64,000 nucleotides of DNA from Parabacteroides distasonis. Lineage in GTDB: Bacteria > Bacteroidota > Bacteroidia > Bacteroidales > Tannerellaceae. The position numbers were made by a program, and so were the translations under genes. Location of the stretch: the NCBI GenBank assembly GCA_021531775.1, contig JAFBIU010000009.1, positions 42,952 through 106,951 on the forward strand. Direction: 5' to 3'. Below, piece by piece: positions 26,987 to 37,259 of the stretch (positions are counted from its first letter, which is position 1; each line of letters begins with the position of its first letter). Below the pieces are notes generated by a model. It ran no database searches. It was not told the origin of the DNA and saw nothing but the letters and a program-made list of their open reading frames with translations.

Positions 26987-27811
26987 ATGGGAATACGTAA
27001 ATTAAAGCCCACGACACCGGGGCAGAGACACAAAGTTATTGGTGCATTTGATAAAATCACTGCAAGTACACCAGAGAAGTCTCTTGTAACAGGTAAAAAA
27101 AGTACAGGTGGCCGTAACAACACAGGTAAGATGACAATGCGTTACATCGGTGGCGGTCACAAACAGAAGTACAGATTTATTGATTTCAAGAGAAACAAAG
27201 ATGGCGTTCCTGCAACAGTTAAGTCGATCGAGTACGATCCGAACCGTACTTCTCGCATCGCGCTGTTGTATTATGCTGATGGAGCAAAGAGCTATATCAT
27301 CGCTCCGAACGGCTTGGAAGTAGGCCAGACAGTGGTTTCAGGTAGCAATGTTGCTCCTGAGGTAGGTAATACTTTGCCTATGGCAAATATTCCCGTTGGT
27401 ACTATTATCCACAACATTGAGCTTCGCCCGGGTCAAGGTGCCAAGTTGGTACGTTCAGCCGGTGCTTTTGCTCAGCTGATTTCAAAAGATGGCGCTTATG
27501 CAATCATTAAGATGCCTTCTGGCGAAACAAGAAAGATTCTTGCTGCTTGTAAAGCTACAGTTGGTGCGGTAGGCAATTCAGACCATGGTCTTGAAAAATC
27601 AGGTAAGGCAGGTCGTTCAAGATGGTTGGGTCGTCGTCCTCATAACCGTGGTGTTGTTATGAACCCGGTTGATCACCCGATGGGTGGTGGTGAAGGACGC
27701 GCTTCAGGAGGACATCCGAGATCTAGAAATGGCTTGTATGCTAAGGGCTTGAAGACAAGAGCTCCTAAGAAGCATTCTTCAAAGTATATTATTGAAAGAA
27801 GAAAGAAATAA
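26987..27811 (+). CDS. rplB: 50S ribosomal protein L2
   Basis: L2 (274 residues) joins the subunits and supports the peptidyl-transferase centre. The near-universal C-terminal stretch with [17 protein letters not shown] contains the essential histidine. It begins 8 bp after rplW. Confidence 0.99.
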   Translation: MGIRKLKPTTPGQRHKVIGAFDKITASTPEKSLVTGKKSTGGRNNTGKMTMRYIGGGHKQKYRFIDFKRNKDGVPATVKSIEYDPNRTSRIALLYYADGAKSYIIAPNGLEVGQTVVSGSNVAPEVGNTLPMANIPVGTIIHNIELRPGQGAKLVRSAGAFAQLISKDGAYAIIKMPSGETRKILAACKATVGAVGNSDHGLEKSGKAGRSRWLGRRPHNRGVVMNPVDHPMGGGEGRASGGHPRSRNGLYAKGLKTRAPKKHSSKYIIERRKK

Positions 27812-27831
27812 TCTGATTAATTGAGTAAACT

Positions 27832-28101
27832 ATGAGTCGTTCGCTAAAAAAAGGCCCGTATATTAATGTAAAGCTGGAGAAGAAGGTTCTGGACATGAAT
27901 GAGTCCGGCAAGAAAGCTGTCGTTAAGACATGGGCAAGAGCTTCAATGATTTCGCCTGATTTCGTAGGCCATACAATTGCAGTTCACAATGGAAATAAAT
28001 TTATTCCTGTTTTTGTAACCGAGAATATGGTCGGACACAAGTTGGGTGAGTTTTCACCTACTCGTACGTTCCGCGGTCATGCCGGTAACAAGAAGAAGTA
28101 A
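27832..28101 (+). CDS. rpsS: 30S ribosomal protein S19
   Basis: S19 (89 residues, [19 protein letters not shown]) binds S13 in the 30S head. Conserved motifs are [20 protein letters not shown] and [10 protein letters not shown]. It is followed by a 52-bp gap, longer than most in this run. Confidence 0.98.
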   Translation: MSRSLKKGPYINVKLEKKVLDMNESGKKAVVKTWARASMISPDFVGHTIAVHNGNKFIPVFVTENMVGHKLGEFSPTRTFRGHAGNKKK

Positions 28102-28153
28102 TCATCGGTAGAACAGGAATTCAGGAATCTGAAAATTAAAAGAATCGAAAAAA

Positions 28154-28564
28154 ATGGGTGCTAGAAAAAGATTATCAGCTGAAGCAAGAAAGGAAGCCCT
28201 GAAAACCCAATATTTTGCAAAGTTGCGAAACGTACCTACTTCTCCGCGCAAGATGCGTCTCGTTGTAGATATGATTCGTGGTATGGAAGTATTCCGTGCG
28301 CTTGGCGTTTTGAAGTTTTCTAACAAAGAAGCTGCAGCAAGAGTAGAAAAATTACTTCGTTCAGCTATTGCCAACTGGGAGCAAAAGAATGAACGTAAAG
28401 CAGAAGCAGGAGAGTTGTGCGTCTCTACAGTGAGTGTCGATTGTGCCACTACACTGAAGAGAATGCGTCCGGCTCCTCAGGGAAGAGGTTACAGAATTCG
28501 CAAACGTTCGAACCATGTAACTCTGTTTGTTGATACACTTAGTAAAAACGATAGTAAAAATTAA
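28154..28564 (+). CDS. rplV: 50S ribosomal protein L22
   Basis: L22 (136 residues, [20 protein letters not shown]) has the beta-hairpin that lines the exit tunnel and contributes to macrolide response; the tip region [20 protein letters not shown] is intact. The N-terminus is somewhat longer than in E. coli, as in other Bacteroidetes. Confidence 0.97.
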   Translation: MGARKRLSAEARKEALKTQYFAKLRNVPTSPRKMRLVVDMIRGMEVFRALGVLKFSNKEAAARVEKLLRSAIANWEQKNERKAEAGELCVSTVSVDCATTLKRMRPAPQGRGYRIRKRSNHVTLFVDTLSKNDSKN

Positions 28565-28571
28565 TCTGTAG

Positions 28572-29306
28572 ATGGGACAAAAAGTTAATCCGGTTAGTAA
28601 TCGTTTGGGAATCATCCGTGGTTGGGATTCCAATTGGTATGGCGGCAAGAATTACGGTGACACTTTGTTAGAAGATAGTAAGATCCGTAAGTATTTGAAT
28701 GCCCGTCTTGCTAAGGCTAGTGTATCTCGTATCGTTATCGAACGTACGTTGAAATTGATTACAATCACTGTTTGTACATCGCGTCCGGGTATCATCATCG
28801 GTAAGGGTGGTCAGGAAGTTGACAAGCTGAAGGAAGAGTTGAAGAAGATCACAGACAAGGATGTTCAGATCAACATTTTTGAGGTGAAGAGACCTGAGTT
28901 GGATGCTGTAATCGTTGCAAACAACATTGCTCGTCAGTTGGAGGGCCGTATCGCTTATCGTCGTGCTGTGAAGATGGCGATTGCTTCAACTATGCGTATG
29001 GGTGCAGAAGGAATCAAGATTCAAATCTCTGGTCGTTTGAATGGTGCTGAAATGGCACGTTCAGAAATGTATAAGGAAGGTAGAACTCCGTTGCACACAT
29101 TCCGTGCCGATATCGATTATGCTTTGGCTGAAGCATTGACAAAGGTTGGTCTGTTGGGTGTCAAGGTTTGGATTTGCCGTGGTGAAGTTTATGGCAAGCG
29201 TGATCTCGCTCCTTCATTCACTGCTACTAAGGAATCTGGCCGCCGCAATGAGAACAATGCTGGCAATAGAGATCGTAACTTCAAGAGAAAGAAAGCTAAT
29301 CGTTAA
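28572..29306 (+). CDS. rpsC: 30S ribosomal protein S3
   Basis: S3 (244 residues) lies at the mRNA entry channel. It begins [20 protein letters not shown], with the KH-domain motif [20 protein letters not shown] and the C-terminal [15 protein letters not shown] basic tail ([13 protein letters not shown]) extends the protein. Confidence 0.98.
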   Translation: MGQKVNPVSNRLGIIRGWDSNWYGGKNYGDTLLEDSKIRKYLNARLAKASVSRIVIERTLKLITITVCTSRPGIIIGKGGQEVDKLKEELKKITDKDVQINIFEVKRPELDAVIVANNIARQLEGRIAYRRAVKMAIASTMRMGAEGIKIQISGRLNGAEMARSEMYKEGRTPLHTFRADIDYALAEALTKVGLLGVKVWICRGEVYGKRDLAPSFTATKESGRRNENNAGNRDRNFKRKKANR

Positions 29307-29327
29307 ACGTTAGAATTTTAGTAGACA

Positions 29328-29762
29328 ATGTTACAACCTAAGAAAACCAAGTTCAGAAGATCACAGAAGGGCCGCATGAAGGGCGAAGCTCAACGCGGCA
29401 ACCAGCTGGCTTTTGGCTCTTTTGGTATAAAAGCGTTAGAAAATAAATGGATCACTGGCCGTCAGATTGAGGCTGCTCGTATCGCTGTTACTCGTTACAT
29501 GCAACGTCAAGGTCAGGTTTGGGTACGTATCTTCCCGGATAAGCCGATTACTAAGAAACCCGCCGAGGTTCGTATGGGTAAAGGTAAAGGTAACCCCGAA
29601 GGTTTCGTAGCTCCTGTTACTCCGGGTCGTCTGATTTTCGAAGTAGAAGGTGTTCCTTTCGATATCGCTAAAGAGGCTTTACGTTTGGCAGCACAGAAGC
29701 TTCCGGTGACTACGAAGTTTGTTGTGAGACGTGATTATGATATGGCTAATCAAAATGCGTAA
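29328..29762 (+). CDS. rplP: 50S ribosomal protein L16
   Basis: L16 (144 residues, [20 protein letters not shown]) contacts tRNA in the A and P sites. The motif [20 protein letters not shown], including the arginine hydroxylated in some bacteria, is conserved. Confidence 0.98.
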   Translation: MLQPKKTKFRRSQKGRMKGEAQRGNQLAFGSFGIKALENKWITGRQIEAARIAVTRYMQRQGQVWVRIFPDKPITKKPAEVRMGKGKGNPEGFVAPVTPGRLIFEVEGVPFDIAKEALRLAAQKLPVTTKFVVRRDYDMANQNA

Positions 29763-29767
29763 TTGAT

Positions 29768-29965
29768 ATGAAGATTGCAGAAATTAGAGAATTAAGTACA
29801 CCTGAGTTGATCGAGCGTATCGATGCAGAAGTTGCAGCTTATGATCAGATGCTTATCAACCATAGCATTTCTCCCATGGACAAACCTGCACAGATCAAGC
29901 AGAATCGCAGGATGATTGCACGTATGAAGACTGTGTTGCGCCAGAGAGAACTTAACAACAAATAA
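29768..29965 (+). CDS. rpmC: 50S ribosomal protein L29
   Basis: L29 (65 residues, MKIAEIRELSTPELIERIDA) is a two-helix protein near the tunnel exit. The C-terminal KQNRRMIARMKTVLRQRE is typical. It starts 5 bp after rplP. Confidence 0.96.
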   Translation: MKIAEIRELSTPELIERIDAEVAAYDQMLINHSISPMDKPAQIKQNRRMIARMKTVLRQRELNNK

Positions 29966-29974
29966 TTGAGCCTG

Positions 29975-30232
29975 ATGGAAACTAGAAATTTAAGAAAAGA
30001 AAGAACGGGCGTGGTTGTCAGCAATAAGATGGAGAAATCTATCGTTGTTGCGATTAAATGGAAGGAGAAACACCCCATTTATGGTAAGTTCGTTAACAAG
30101 ACGAAGAAGTATCACGCTCATGATGAGAAGAACGAGTGCAACATTGGTGACACTGTAAAGATCATGGAAACTCGTCCTTTGAGCAAGACAAAAAGATGGA
30201 GATTAGTTCAAATTATCGAAAGGGCTAAGTAA
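29975..30232 (+). CDS. rpsQ: 30S ribosomal protein S17
   Basis: S17 (85 residues) is an OB-fold primary binder of 16S rRNA. The ATG at 29975 ([19 protein letters not shown]) is chosen; the frame is open from a TTG at 29966, which would only add three unmatched residues. The C-terminal [18 protein letters not shown] is conserved. Confidence 0.97.
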   Translation: METRNLRKERTGVVVSNKMEKSIVVAIKWKEKHPIYGKFVNKTKKYHAHDEKNECNIGDTVKIMETRPLSKTKRWRLVQIIERAK

Positions 30233-30234
30233 AA

Positions 30235-30600
30235 ATGATACAACAAGAGACAAGATTAGTAGTAGCAGATAACAGTGGCGCAAAGGAGGCTTTGTGTATC
30301 CGTGTATTGGGCGGTACAAAAAAGCGTTACGCCACTGTCGGTGACGTGATCGTAGTAGCAATTAAGAGCGTTATCCCGTCTAGCGATGTAAAGAAGGGTG
30401 CTGTATCGAAGGCTGTTATCGTCCGTACAAAGAAGGAAATCCGCCGTGCAGATGGTTCCTACATCCGTTTTGATGACAATGCTTGCGTATTGTTGAATGC
30501 TGGTGGTGACATTCGCGGTAGCCGTATCTTTGGTCCGGTTGCCAGAGAACTTCGTGCAACAAACATGAAAATTGTATCACTTGCACCTGAAGTGCTTTAA
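30235..30600 (+). CDS. rplN: 50S ribosomal protein L14
   Basis: L14 (121 residues, [20 protein letters not shown]) binds 23S rRNA beside L19 and the silencing factor RsfS. The signature around [11 protein letters not shown] (here [18 protein letters not shown]) and GPVARELR is intact. Confidence 0.98.
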   Translation: MIQQETRLVVADNSGAKEALCIRVLGGTKKRYATVGDVIVVAIKSVIPSSDVKKGAVSKAVIVRTKKEIRRADGSYIRFDDNACVLLNAGGDIRGSRIFGPVARELRATNMKIVSLAPEVL

Positions 30601-30616
30601 TTAAGTTTTAAAGTCA

Positions 30617-30937
30617 ATGAGTAAGTTACATATTAAAAAAGGCGATATTGTTTTTGTTAATACCGGTGAGGACAAAGGCAAGACCGGTCGTGTCTTGCGT
30701 GTCCTTGTTAAGGAACAGCGTGCAGTTGTAGAAGGTATTAATGTGGTATCTAAGCATACCAAGCCGAGCGCACAGAATCCTCAGGGAGGAATCGAGAAGA
30801 AAGAGGCTCCTATTCATATTTCTAACCTGAATGTCGTTGATCCGAAAACTGGAAAGGCAACACGTATCGGACGTAAGTTGGATGAAAATGGTGCTTTAGT
30901 TCGTTATTCAAAAAAATCAGGAGAGGAGATTAAGTAA
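30617..30937 (+). CDS. rplX: 50S ribosomal protein L24
   Basis: L24 (106 residues) is an early-assembly protein with a KOW motif, here [20 protein letters not shown]. The loop [18 protein letters not shown] is typical. The last base of its stop codon is the first base of the rplE start (30937). Confidence 0.97.
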   Translation: MSKLHIKKGDIVFVNTGEDKGKTGRVLRVLVKEQRAVVEGINVVSKHTKPSAQNPQGGIEKKEAPIHISNLNVVDPKTGKATRIGRKLDENGALVRYSKKSGEEIK

Positions 30938-31494
30938 TGAGTAACACAGCCAGTCTTAAGAAAGATTATCAGGAAAGAATTGTTCCTGCTTTGACAAAAG
31001 AGTTCGGTTATAAAACCGTGATGCAGGTACCGGTCTTGAAGAAGATCGTCATCAACCAAGGTCTGGGTATGGCCGTTGCTGACAAGAAGATCATCGATAT
31101 CGCTTTGAGCGAATTGACTATGATCACGGGTCAGAAGGCAGTTGCAACTGTATCCAAGAAGGATATCTCAAACTTCAAGTTGCGTAAGAAGATGCCGATT
31201 GGTGTGATGGTAACACTGCGTCGTGAGCGCATGTACGAGTTCTTGGAGAGACTTGTCCGTATCGCTCTTCCGCGTATCCGCGACTTCAAGGGTATTGAAG
31301 GTAAATTGGACGGAAGAGGTAATTATACACTCGGTATTCAGGAACAAATCATTTTTCCTGAAATAAATATCGATAATATTACCAAGATATTGGGAATGAA
31401 TATTACCTTTGTAACCTCTGCGAAGACAGATGAAGAAGGCTATGCTCTTCTGAGAGAATTTGGATTGCCTTTTAAAAATGCAAAAAAAGACTAA
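30937..31494 (+). CDS. rplE: 50S ribosomal protein L5
   Basis: L5 (185 residues) binds 5S rRNA in the central protuberance. Conserved stretches are [33 protein letters not shown] and [16 protein letters not shown]. It overlaps rplX by one base and precedes rpsN by 6 bp. Confidence 0.98.
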   Translation: MSNTASLKKDYQERIVPALTKEFGYKTVMQVPVLKKIVINQGLGMAVADKKIIDIALSELTMITGQKAVATVSKKDISNFKLRKKMPIGVMVTLRRERMYEFLERLVRIALPRIRDFKGIEGKLDGRGNYTLGIQEQIIFPEINIDNITKILGMNITFVTSAKTDEEGYALLREFGLPFKNAKKD

Positions 31495-31500
31495 GTAGTT

Positions 31501-31770
31501 ATGGCTAAGGAATCTATGAAGGCCCGCGAGGTCAAAAGAGCAAAATTGGTTGCTAAATATGCTGCCAAACGAGCAGAATTGAAAGCAGCAGGTGATTATG
31601 AAGCTCTTCAGGCTTTACCTAAGAACGCTTGTCCTGTTCGTTTGCACAACCGTTGCAAAATTACAGGCCGTCCGAAAGGTTACATTCGTCAGTTTGGTAT
31701 CTCCCGTATTCAATTCCGCGAGATGGCTTCTCAAGGTTTGATCCCGGGCGTTAAAAAAGCAAGTTGGTAA
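31501..31770 (+). CDS. rpsN: 30S ribosomal protein S14 (zinc-free long type)
   Basis: S14 (89 residues) belongs to the 30S head. The long form lacks the CxxC...CxxC zinc ribbon of the short type; the two cysteines seen ([10 protein letters not shown]) do not make that pattern. The C-terminal [19 protein letters not shown] is characteristic. Confidence 0.97.
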   Translation: MAKESMKAREVKRAKLVAKYAAKRAELKAAGDYEALQALPKNACPVRLHNRCKITGRPKGYIRQFGISRIQFREMASQGLIPGVKKASW

Positions 31771-31824
31771 GAGTATTGTTTAAATATTGTCCGGGTTGTC
31801 CGGATCAATTTAATTAAGTTTTTT

Positions 31825-32220
31825 ATGACAGATCCTATTGCAGATTATTTGACCAGATTGCGTAACGCAATCAAAGCAAAGCACAGAGTCGTTGAGGTGC
31901 CGGCGTCAAATTTAAAGAAAGAGATCACTAAGATTCTCTTCGACAAAGGCTACATTCTTAACTTTAAGTTTGTAGAAGACGGTCCTCAGGGAACCATTAA
32001 GATTGCATTGAAGTATGACTTGGTAAACAAGGTGAATGCAATCAAGAAACTTGAAAGAGTTTCTACTCCGGGTTTGCGTAAGTACACCGGTTACAAAGAC
32101 ATGCCGCGCGTTTTGAATGGCTTAGGTATTGCCGTTCTTTCAACCTCTAAAGGCGTGATGACAGACAAGGAAGCCCGCGATTTGAAGATCGGTGGCGAAG
32201 TTTTATGTTATGTTTATTAA
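31825..32220 (+). CDS. rpsH: 30S ribosomal protein S8
   Basis: S8 (131 residues, MTDPIADYLTRLRNAIKAKH) is a central-domain primary binder, and the operon repressor of spc in E. coli. The C-terminal GIAVLSTSKGVMTDKEAR and GGEVLCYVY are conserved. A 54-bp gap precedes it. Confidence 0.98.
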   Translation: MTDPIADYLTRLRNAIKAKHRVVEVPASNLKKEITKILFDKGYILNFKFVEDGPQGTIKIALKYDLVNKVNAIKKLERVSTPGLRKYTGYKDMPRVLNGLGIAVLSTSKGVMTDKEARDLKIGGEVLCYVY

Positions 32221-32236
32221 TGAAGGAGGAAGAAGA

Positions 32237-32788
32237 ATGTCAAGAATAGGAAAATTGCCGATTCACGTGCCTGCTGGTGTAACTGTTACTATTAAGGATA
32301 ATGTAGTTACTGTTAAAGGACCTAAGGGTGAACTTACTCAGGAGATCAATCCTGATATTACTGTTTCATTGGAAGATGGTGTAATGCATCTGACTCGTCC
32401 TTCAGATGACAAAGAGCATCGCGCTTTACACGGTTTGTATCGTTCCTTGATCAATAACATGGTTATTGGTGTTTCAGAGGGATACAAGAGAGAGCTTGAA
32501 TTAGTTGGTGTTGGTTACCGTGTATCTAATCAGGGTCAGTTGATGGAACTTTCTTTGGGCTTCACACACAGTATTTATCTGATGTTGCCGAAAGAGGTGA
32601 AGGTCGAAACAAAAACTGAGAGAAACAAGAACCCGCTCATTATCCTTGAGTCTGCTGACAAACAATTGGTGGGTCAGATTTGTGCCAAGATTCGTTCATT
32701 CCGTATGCCTGAACCTTACAAGGGCAAAGGTATTAAGTTCGTGGGTGAAGAAATTCGCAGAAAGTCTGGTAAGTCAGCTGGTAAGTAA
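32237..32788 (+). CDS. rplF: 50S ribosomal protein L6
   Basis: L6 (183 residues) lies near the factor-binding site. The ATG at 32237 (MSRIGKLPIHVPAGVTV) is preceded by gaaggagga at 32222-32230, one of few Shine-Dalgarno-like sequences here. An upstream in-frame start at 32192 lies inside rpsH and is rejected. The C-terminal PEPYKGKGIKFVGEEIRRK is typical. Confidence 0.98.
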   Translation: MSRIGKLPIHVPAGVTVTIKDNVVTVKGPKGELTQEINPDITVSLEDGVMHLTRPSDDKEHRALHGLYRSLINNMVIGVSEGYKRELELVGVGYRVSNQGQLMELSLGFTHSIYLMLPKEVKVETKTERNKNPLIILESADKQLVGQICAKIRSFRMPEPYKGKGIKFVGEEIRRKSGKSAGK

Positions 32789-32809
32789 TTTACGTAAACT
32801 TGTATTATC

Positions 32810-33154
32810 ATGACAACGAAGGAACAAAGAAGATTAAAAATAAAGAAGGGCGTACGTGCGAAGATTTCTGGTACGACTGAGCGTCCTCGTTTAACTGTGT
32901 TTAGAAGCAACAAACAGATCTATGCACAGGTTATTGATGACACTACTGGAAAGACTTTGGCTGCAGCCTCTTCTTTGAAGCTTGAATTGAAGGCTCCTAA
33001 GAAAGAGATTGCCGCAAAGGTTGGTGAGTTGATCGCAAAGACTGCTCAAGAAGCTGGTGTACAGACTGTGGTATTTGACCGTAATGGTTATCTTTATCAT
33101 GGTAGAATTAAAGAATTGGCAGATGCAGCGCGTAATGGCGGCCTTAAATTTTAA
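32810..33154 (+). CDS. rplR: 50S ribosomal protein L18
   Basis: L18 (114 residues) binds 5S rRNA with L5. Conserved parts are [20 protein letters not shown] and the C-terminal [20 protein letters not shown]. It is separated from rpsE by 6 bp. Confidence 0.98.
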   Translation: MTTKEQRRLKIKKGVRAKISGTTERPRLTVFRSNKQIYAQVIDDTTGKTLAAASSLKLELKAPKKEIAAKVGELIAKTAQEAGVQTVVFDRNGYLYHGRIKELADAARNGGLKF

Positions 33155-33160
33155 TTGAAG

Positions 33161-33679
33161 ATGGCAGGAGTTATTAATAGAGTTAAATCAACCAACGACT
33201 TAGAGTTGAAGGATAGATTGGTTGCAATCAACCGCGTTACGAAAGTTACAAAAGGTGGTCGTACATTTAGTTTTGCCGCTATTGTAGTTGTAGGTAACGA
33301 AGATGGTGTCATCGGTTGGGGTTTAGGTAAAGCTGGTGAAGTAACAACAGCCATTGCTAAGGGTGTTGAAGCTGCCAAGAAGAATTTGATCAAAGTTCCC
33401 GTTCACAAGGGAACTATTCCTCACGAACAGTACGCTAAGTTCGGTGGTGCAAGAGTATTGATCAAGCCCGCTACTCAGGGTACTGGTGTAAAGGCTGGTG
33501 GTCCGATGCGTGCTGTATTGGAGAGTGCAGGTATTACGGATGTCTTGGCTAAGTCTAAGGGTTCTTCGAATCCTCACAACTTGGTAAAGGCTACTATCGC
33601 TGCACTGTCCGAGTTGAGAAGCCCGTTACAGGTTGCTCAGAATCGTGGTATCAGTGTTGAAAAAGTATTTAGAGGTTAA
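33161..33679 (+). CDS. rpsE: 30S ribosomal protein S5
   Basis: S5 (172 residues, [20 protein letters not shown]) is involved in fidelity and in mRNA unwinding with S3 and S4. Motifs are [20 protein letters not shown] and [15 protein letters not shown]. The ATG at 33161 is preferred over a TTG two codons upstream. Confidence 0.98.
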   Translation: MAGVINRVKSTNDLELKDRLVAINRVTKVTKGGRTFSFAAIVVVGNEDGVIGWGLGKAGEVTTAIAKGVEAAKKNLIKVPVHKGTIPHEQYAKFGGARVLIKPATQGTGVKAGGPMRAVLESAGITDVLAKSKGSSNPHNLVKATIAALSELRSPLQVAQNRGISVEKVFRG

Positions 33680-33694
33680 TAGGGAGGATTTACA

Positions 33695-33871
33695 ATGGCA
33701 ATTATCAAAATTAAGCAAGTTAAGAGTCGAATCAGATGCCCTAAGGATCAAAAAGGTACTTTGGATGCACTCGGCTTGAGAAAATTGAATCAAGTTGTAG
33801 AACATGAAGATACCCCGTCTATTTTGGGTATGGTTGAGAAGGTGAAACATTTGGTTCACGTAGAAAAATAA
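33695..33871 (+). CDS. rpmD: 50S ribosomal protein L30
   Basis: This small gene encodes 58 residues ([19 protein letters not shown], then [20 protein letters not shown]), matching L30. It lies 15 bp after rpsE, preceded by the Shine-Dalgarno-like ggagg at 33683-33687, and ends 27 bp before rplO. L30 is not essential in some bacteria but is kept here in its usual place. Confidence 0.96.
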   Translation: MAIIKIKQVKSRIRCPKDQKGTLDALGLRKLNQVVEHEDTPSILGMVEKVKHLVHVEK

Positions 33872-33898
33872 TAATTTGATTGAAATAAAAGTATAGAT

Positions 33899-34345
33899 AT
33901 GAATTTATCAAATTTAAAACCTGCAGCAGGCTCTACCTCAACACGCAAGAGAATCGGTCGTGGTCCCGGTTCTGGTTTAGGTGGTACTTCTACGAGAGGT
34001 CATAAGGGTGCTAAGTCAAGATCTGGTTACAAGAATAAGATCGGTTTTGAAGGTGGTCAGATGCCTATTCAGAGACGTTTGCCCAAGTTTGGTTTCAAGA
34101 ATATCAACCGTGTTGAATATAAACCTATTAATCTTTCAACGCTTCAGACTTTGGCTGAGGCTAAGCAGTTGTCTAAGATTGGTATTCAGGAGTTGGTTGA
34201 AGCCGGTTTCATCTCTGCATCTCAGTTAGTGAAGATTCTTGGTAATGGTACTTTGACTACGAAACTTGATGTAGAAGCGCATGCATTCTCTAAGAGTGCA
34301 GAAGCTGCTATTCAAGCAGTAGGTGGAACAGTCTCTAAACTCTAA
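33899..34345 (+). CDS. rplO: 50S ribosomal protein L15
   Basis: L15 (148 residues, MNLSNLKPAAGSTSTRKRIG) is a late-assembly protein. The glycine-rich N-terminal GRGPGSGLGGTSTRGHKGAK and GFEGGQMPIQRRLPKFGF are diagnostic. It is 3 bp from secY. Confidence 0.98.
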   Translation: MNLSNLKPAAGSTSTRKRIGRGPGSGLGGTSTRGHKGAKSRSGYKNKIGFEGGQMPIQRRLPKFGFKNINRVEYKPINLSTLQTLAEAKQLSKIGIQELVEAGFISASQLVKILGNGTLTTKLDVEAHAFSKSAEAAIQAVGGTVSKL

Positions 34346-34348
34346 GTC

Positions 34349-35686
34349 ATGAGAGCAGTTGAAACAATAAAAAATATCTGGAAGATTGAGGATCTGAGAA
34401 ATCGGATCCTCACCACTCTTTTATTTGTGGCTATCTACCGTTTCGGTACTTACGTGGTTCTTCCGGGTATTGATCCGAAAGCTTTAACGGCTTTGCAGGA
34501 GCAGACAAGGGGCGGATTGCTTGCACTGTTGGATATGTTTTCAGGAGGTGCTTTTTCTAATGCTTCTATTTTTGCATTAGGAATTATGCCGTATATTTCC
34601 GCTTCAATCGTTATGCAGTTGATGGCTATTGCTGTCCCTTCATTCCAGAAACTTCAGCGTGAGGGTGAGAGCGGTCGTCGAAAGATTAATCAATGGACTC
34701 GTTACTTGACTGTTGCTATTCTGTTGTTCCAAGGTCCTACCTATCTGATCAACTTAAGCGTACAGTTGCGTGCCACGGGTGCTTCGTTGCCTCCTGGCAT
34801 TTGGTTTACGATTTCATCGACCATTATCTTGGCTGCTGGCAGTATGTTTATCTTATGGCTTGGTGAAAGAATTACCGATAAAGGTATTGGAAATGGTATT
34901 TCCTTTATCATCTTGATTGGTATCATTGCCCGTTTACCCCATTCGCTCTTCCAGGAATTTGTTTCTCGTACGAGTGAAAAGACAGGTGGATTGGTCATGT
35001 TTTTGTTCGAGATGTTATTCCTTTTATTAGTTATTGCTGGTGCAATCTTGCTTGTGCAAGGTACACGCAAAGTACCTGTTCAATATGCGAAACGTATCAT
35101 TGGTAACAAGCAATATGGTGGTGCACGTCAGTACATTCCCTTGAAAGTGAATGCTGCTAATGTGATGCCTATCATTTTTGCTCAGGCGATCATGTTTATA
35201 CCTATTTCTATTGTAGGTTTTTCAAGTTCTGGCGAGCAGAGTAGTTTTATGGCTGCTTTCATGGATAATACTGGTTTTTGGTACAATGCTGTTTTTGCTG
35301 TACTGATTATCTTGTTTACTTATTTCTATACAGCCATCACAATCAATCCTACTCAGATGTCGGATGATTTGAAGCGCAACAATGGATTCATTCCAGGTGT
35401 AAAACCAGGTAAGGAAACCAAGGATTATTTGGATACCATCATGGATCGTATTACGCTGCCTGGCGCATTTTTCTTAGCAATCGTAGCTATTTTGCCTGCT
35501 TTTGCACGACTGGCTGGTGTAAGTATGGAGTTCTCACAATTCTTTGGTGGTACGTCTCTTTTGATTTTGGTTGGTGTAGTGTTGGACACGCTGCAGCAAG
35601 TTGAAAGTCATTTGCTAATGCGTCATTACGACGGTTTGTTGAAGTCAGGAAGAATTAAGGGTCGTTCTAGCGTTGGTGCATATTAA
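34349..35686 (+). CDS. secY: Preprotein translocase subunit SecY
   Basis: SecY (445 residues) is the channel subunit of the Sec translocon, with ten hydrophobic helices. The N-terminal WKIEDLRNRILTTLLFVAIY, the plug region GGLLALLDMFSGGAF and FFYTAITINP-type segment (here TYFYTAITINPTQMSDDLKR) are recognisable, followed by the NNGFIPGVKPG cytoplasmic loop. It lies between rplO and map; adk, found here in many bacteria, is absent. Confidence 0.98.
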   Translation: MRAVETIKNIWKIEDLRNRILTTLLFVAIYRFGTYVVLPGIDPKALTALQEQTRGGLLALLDMFSGGAFSNASIFALGIMPYISASIVMQLMAIAVPSFQKLQREGESGRRKINQWTRYLTVAILLFQGPTYLINLSVQLRATGASLPPGIWFTISSTIILAAGSMFILWLGERITDKGIGNGISFIILIGIIARLPHSLFQEFVSRTSEKTGGLVMFLFEMLFLLLVIAGAILLVQGTRKVPVQYAKRIIGNKQYGGARQYIPLKVNAANVMPIIFAQAIMFIPISIVGFSSSGEQSSFMAAFMDNTGFWYNAVFAVLIILFTYFYTAITINPTQMSDDLKRNNGFIPGVKPGKETKDYLDTIMDRITLPGAFFLAIVAILPAFARLAGVSMEFSQFFGGTSLLILVGVVLDTLQQVESHLLMRHYDGLLKSGRIKGRSSVGAY

Positions 35687-35688
35687 AG

Positions 35689-36468
35689 ATGATCTATCTA
35701 AAGACGGATGAAGAAATAGAGCTCATGTTTGCTGCCAATCAATTGGTAGGGAAAACACTTGCTGAAATTGCTAAGCATATTCAACCGGGTGTTTCTACGC
35801 TCCAATTGGATCAGGTAGCAGAGGAGTTCATTCGCGATCATGGAGCTGTCCCCGCTTTCTTGGGTTACGGTGGTTTCCCTAATTCAATTTGTGCTTCAGT
35901 CAATGAGCAGGTAGTGCATGGAATTCCCTCTTCTAAAACAGTTTTAAAAGAGGGTGATGTTATATCTGTTGACTGTGGCACAATTTTAAATGGATTTGTG
36001 GGAGATTCTGCTTTTACCTTTCCTGTGGGCGAGGTTTCTTCCGCAGTTCAGCGATTGCTGGCTGTTACAAAAGCTTCGCTGTACAAAGGAATTGAAGTCG
36101 CTTTGGAAGGTAAACGCATCGGTGACATCAGTGATGCTGTTCAATCTTATTGTGAGTCGAAAGGTTATTCTGTCGTTCGTGAGCTTGTCGGTCATGGTAT
36201 TGGCCGCAAGATGCATGAGGAACCTGAAGTCCCTAATTACGGACGTAGAGGTTCCGGTCCTCTCTTGCGTAGTGGCATGTGTATTTGTATTGAGCCTATG
36301 ATCAACATGGGTGCAAAACAAGTTGTCTTCGAGCGTGATGGTTGGACTGTTCGGACGAAAGATCGTAAACCCTCTGCTCATTTTGAACATTGTATTGCTA
36401 TCCGTCCCGAGGGACCGAGAATTCTTTCTTCATTTGATTTTTTAGAGGAAGTACTAACGAAAAACTAG
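35689..36468 (+). CDS. map: Type I methionine aminopeptidase
   Basis: This enzyme removes the initiator methionine from new proteins. The 259-residue protein has the pita-bread fold ligands: the His of [11 protein letters not shown], the Asp pair of [20 protein letters not shown], the His of [15 protein letters not shown], and Glu in [11 protein letters not shown] and near the C-terminus. It is the short bacterial form without an N-terminal extension. Its place between secY and infA is common in Bacteroidetes and Gram-positives. Confidence 0.97.
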   Translation: MIYLKTDEEIELMFAANQLVGKTLAEIAKHIQPGVSTLQLDQVAEEFIRDHGAVPAFLGYGGFPNSICASVNEQVVHGIPSSKTVLKEGDVISVDCGTILNGFVGDSAFTFPVGEVSSAVQRLLAVTKASLYKGIEVALEGKRIGDISDAVQSYCESKGYSVVRELVGHGIGRKMHEEPEVPNYGRRGSGPLLRSGMCICIEPMINMGAKQVVFERDGWTVRTKDRKPSAHFEHCIAIRPEGPRILSSFDFLEEVLTKN

Positions 36469-36481
36469 ATTATTTATCAAT

Positions 36482-36700
36482 ATGGCTAAACAGTCAGCAA
36501 TCGAACAAGATGGCGTTATCGTAGAGGCATTGTCCAATGCAATGTTTCGCGTAGAATTGGAGAATGGACATGAGATCACGGCTCATATCTCTGGAAAGAT
36601 GCGTATGCATTATATAAAGATTCTTCCTGGAGATAAGGTTCGTGTCGAAATGTCCCCGTATGATCTGTCGAAAGGCAGAATTGCTTTTAGATATAAATAA
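36482..36700 (+). CDS. infA: Translation initiation factor IF-1
   Basis: IF-1 (72 residues, [20 protein letters not shown]) is an OB-fold protein that blocks the A site during initiation. [20 protein letters not shown] and [11 protein letters not shown] are typical. Thirteen bases separate its stop from rpmJ. Confidence 0.98.
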   Translation: MAKQSAIEQDGVIVEALSNAMFRVELENGHEITAHISGKMRMHYIKILPGDKVRVEMSPYDLSKGRIAFRYK

Positions 36701-36713
36701 AATAAAACGAGAT

Positions 36714-36830
36714 ATGAAAGTAAGAGCATCTTTGAAGAAGCGTACACCGGAATGCAAGATCGTCAGAAGAAAGGGTCGCTTATATGTAATTAACAAGAAA
36801 AATCCTAAGTATAAACAACGTCAAGGATAA
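36714..36830 (+). CDS. rpmJ: 50S ribosomal protein L36 (cysteine-poor, zinc-free form)
   Basis: The 38-residue product ([20 protein letters not shown], ending KQRQG) is L36. It starts at the ATG at 36714; the longer frame upstream overlaps infA and is not real. Canonical L36 holds zinc with three Cys and one His. Here a single Cys (Cys14) remains and the others are replaced, so it is a C-minus form that should not bind zinc. Confidence 0.95.
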   Translation: MKVRASLKKRTPECKIVRRKGRLYVINKKNPKYKQRQG

Positions 36831-36867
36831 TTTATTATTTTTGCAAAGTAATTTTAAGTAAGTAATT

Positions 36868-37248
36868 ATGGCTATAAGAATAGTTGGTGTTGACCTGCCT
36901 CAAAACAAAAGAGGTGAAATTGCCTTGACCTACATTTACGGAATCGGTCGAAGTGCAGCAAGTTCAATTTTGGCTAAAGCCGGAATTGATCCAGATCTGA
37001 AAGTAAAGGATTGGAATGATGATCAGGCTGCCAAGGTTCGTGAAATTATCGGCGCTGAATACAAGGTAGAAGGTGATCTTCGTTCTGAAGTTCAGTTGAA
37101 CATCAAGCGTTTGATGGATATCGGTTGCTACAGAGGTGTACGTCATCGTATTGGTTTGCCTTTGAGAGGTCAGAAGACGAAGAACAATTCACGTACTCGT
37201 AAGGGTAAGAAAAAGACAGTTGCAAACAAGAAAAAGGCTACTAAATAA
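36868..37248 (+). CDS. rpsM: 30S ribosomal protein S13
   Basis: S13 (126 residues) forms head bridges to the 50S subunit and touches P-site tRNA. It begins [20 protein letters not shown], with [16 protein letters not shown] and [17 protein letters not shown]. The basic tail [13 protein letters not shown] is rich in lysine. Confidence 0.98.
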   Translation: MAIRIVGVDLPQNKRGEIALTYIYGIGRSAASSILAKAGIDPDLKVKDWNDDQAAKVREIIGAEYKVEGDLRSEVQLNIKRLMDIGCYRGVRHRIGLPLRGQKTKNNSRTRKGKKKTVANKKKATK

Positions 37249-37259
37249 TAAGAGTTGAT

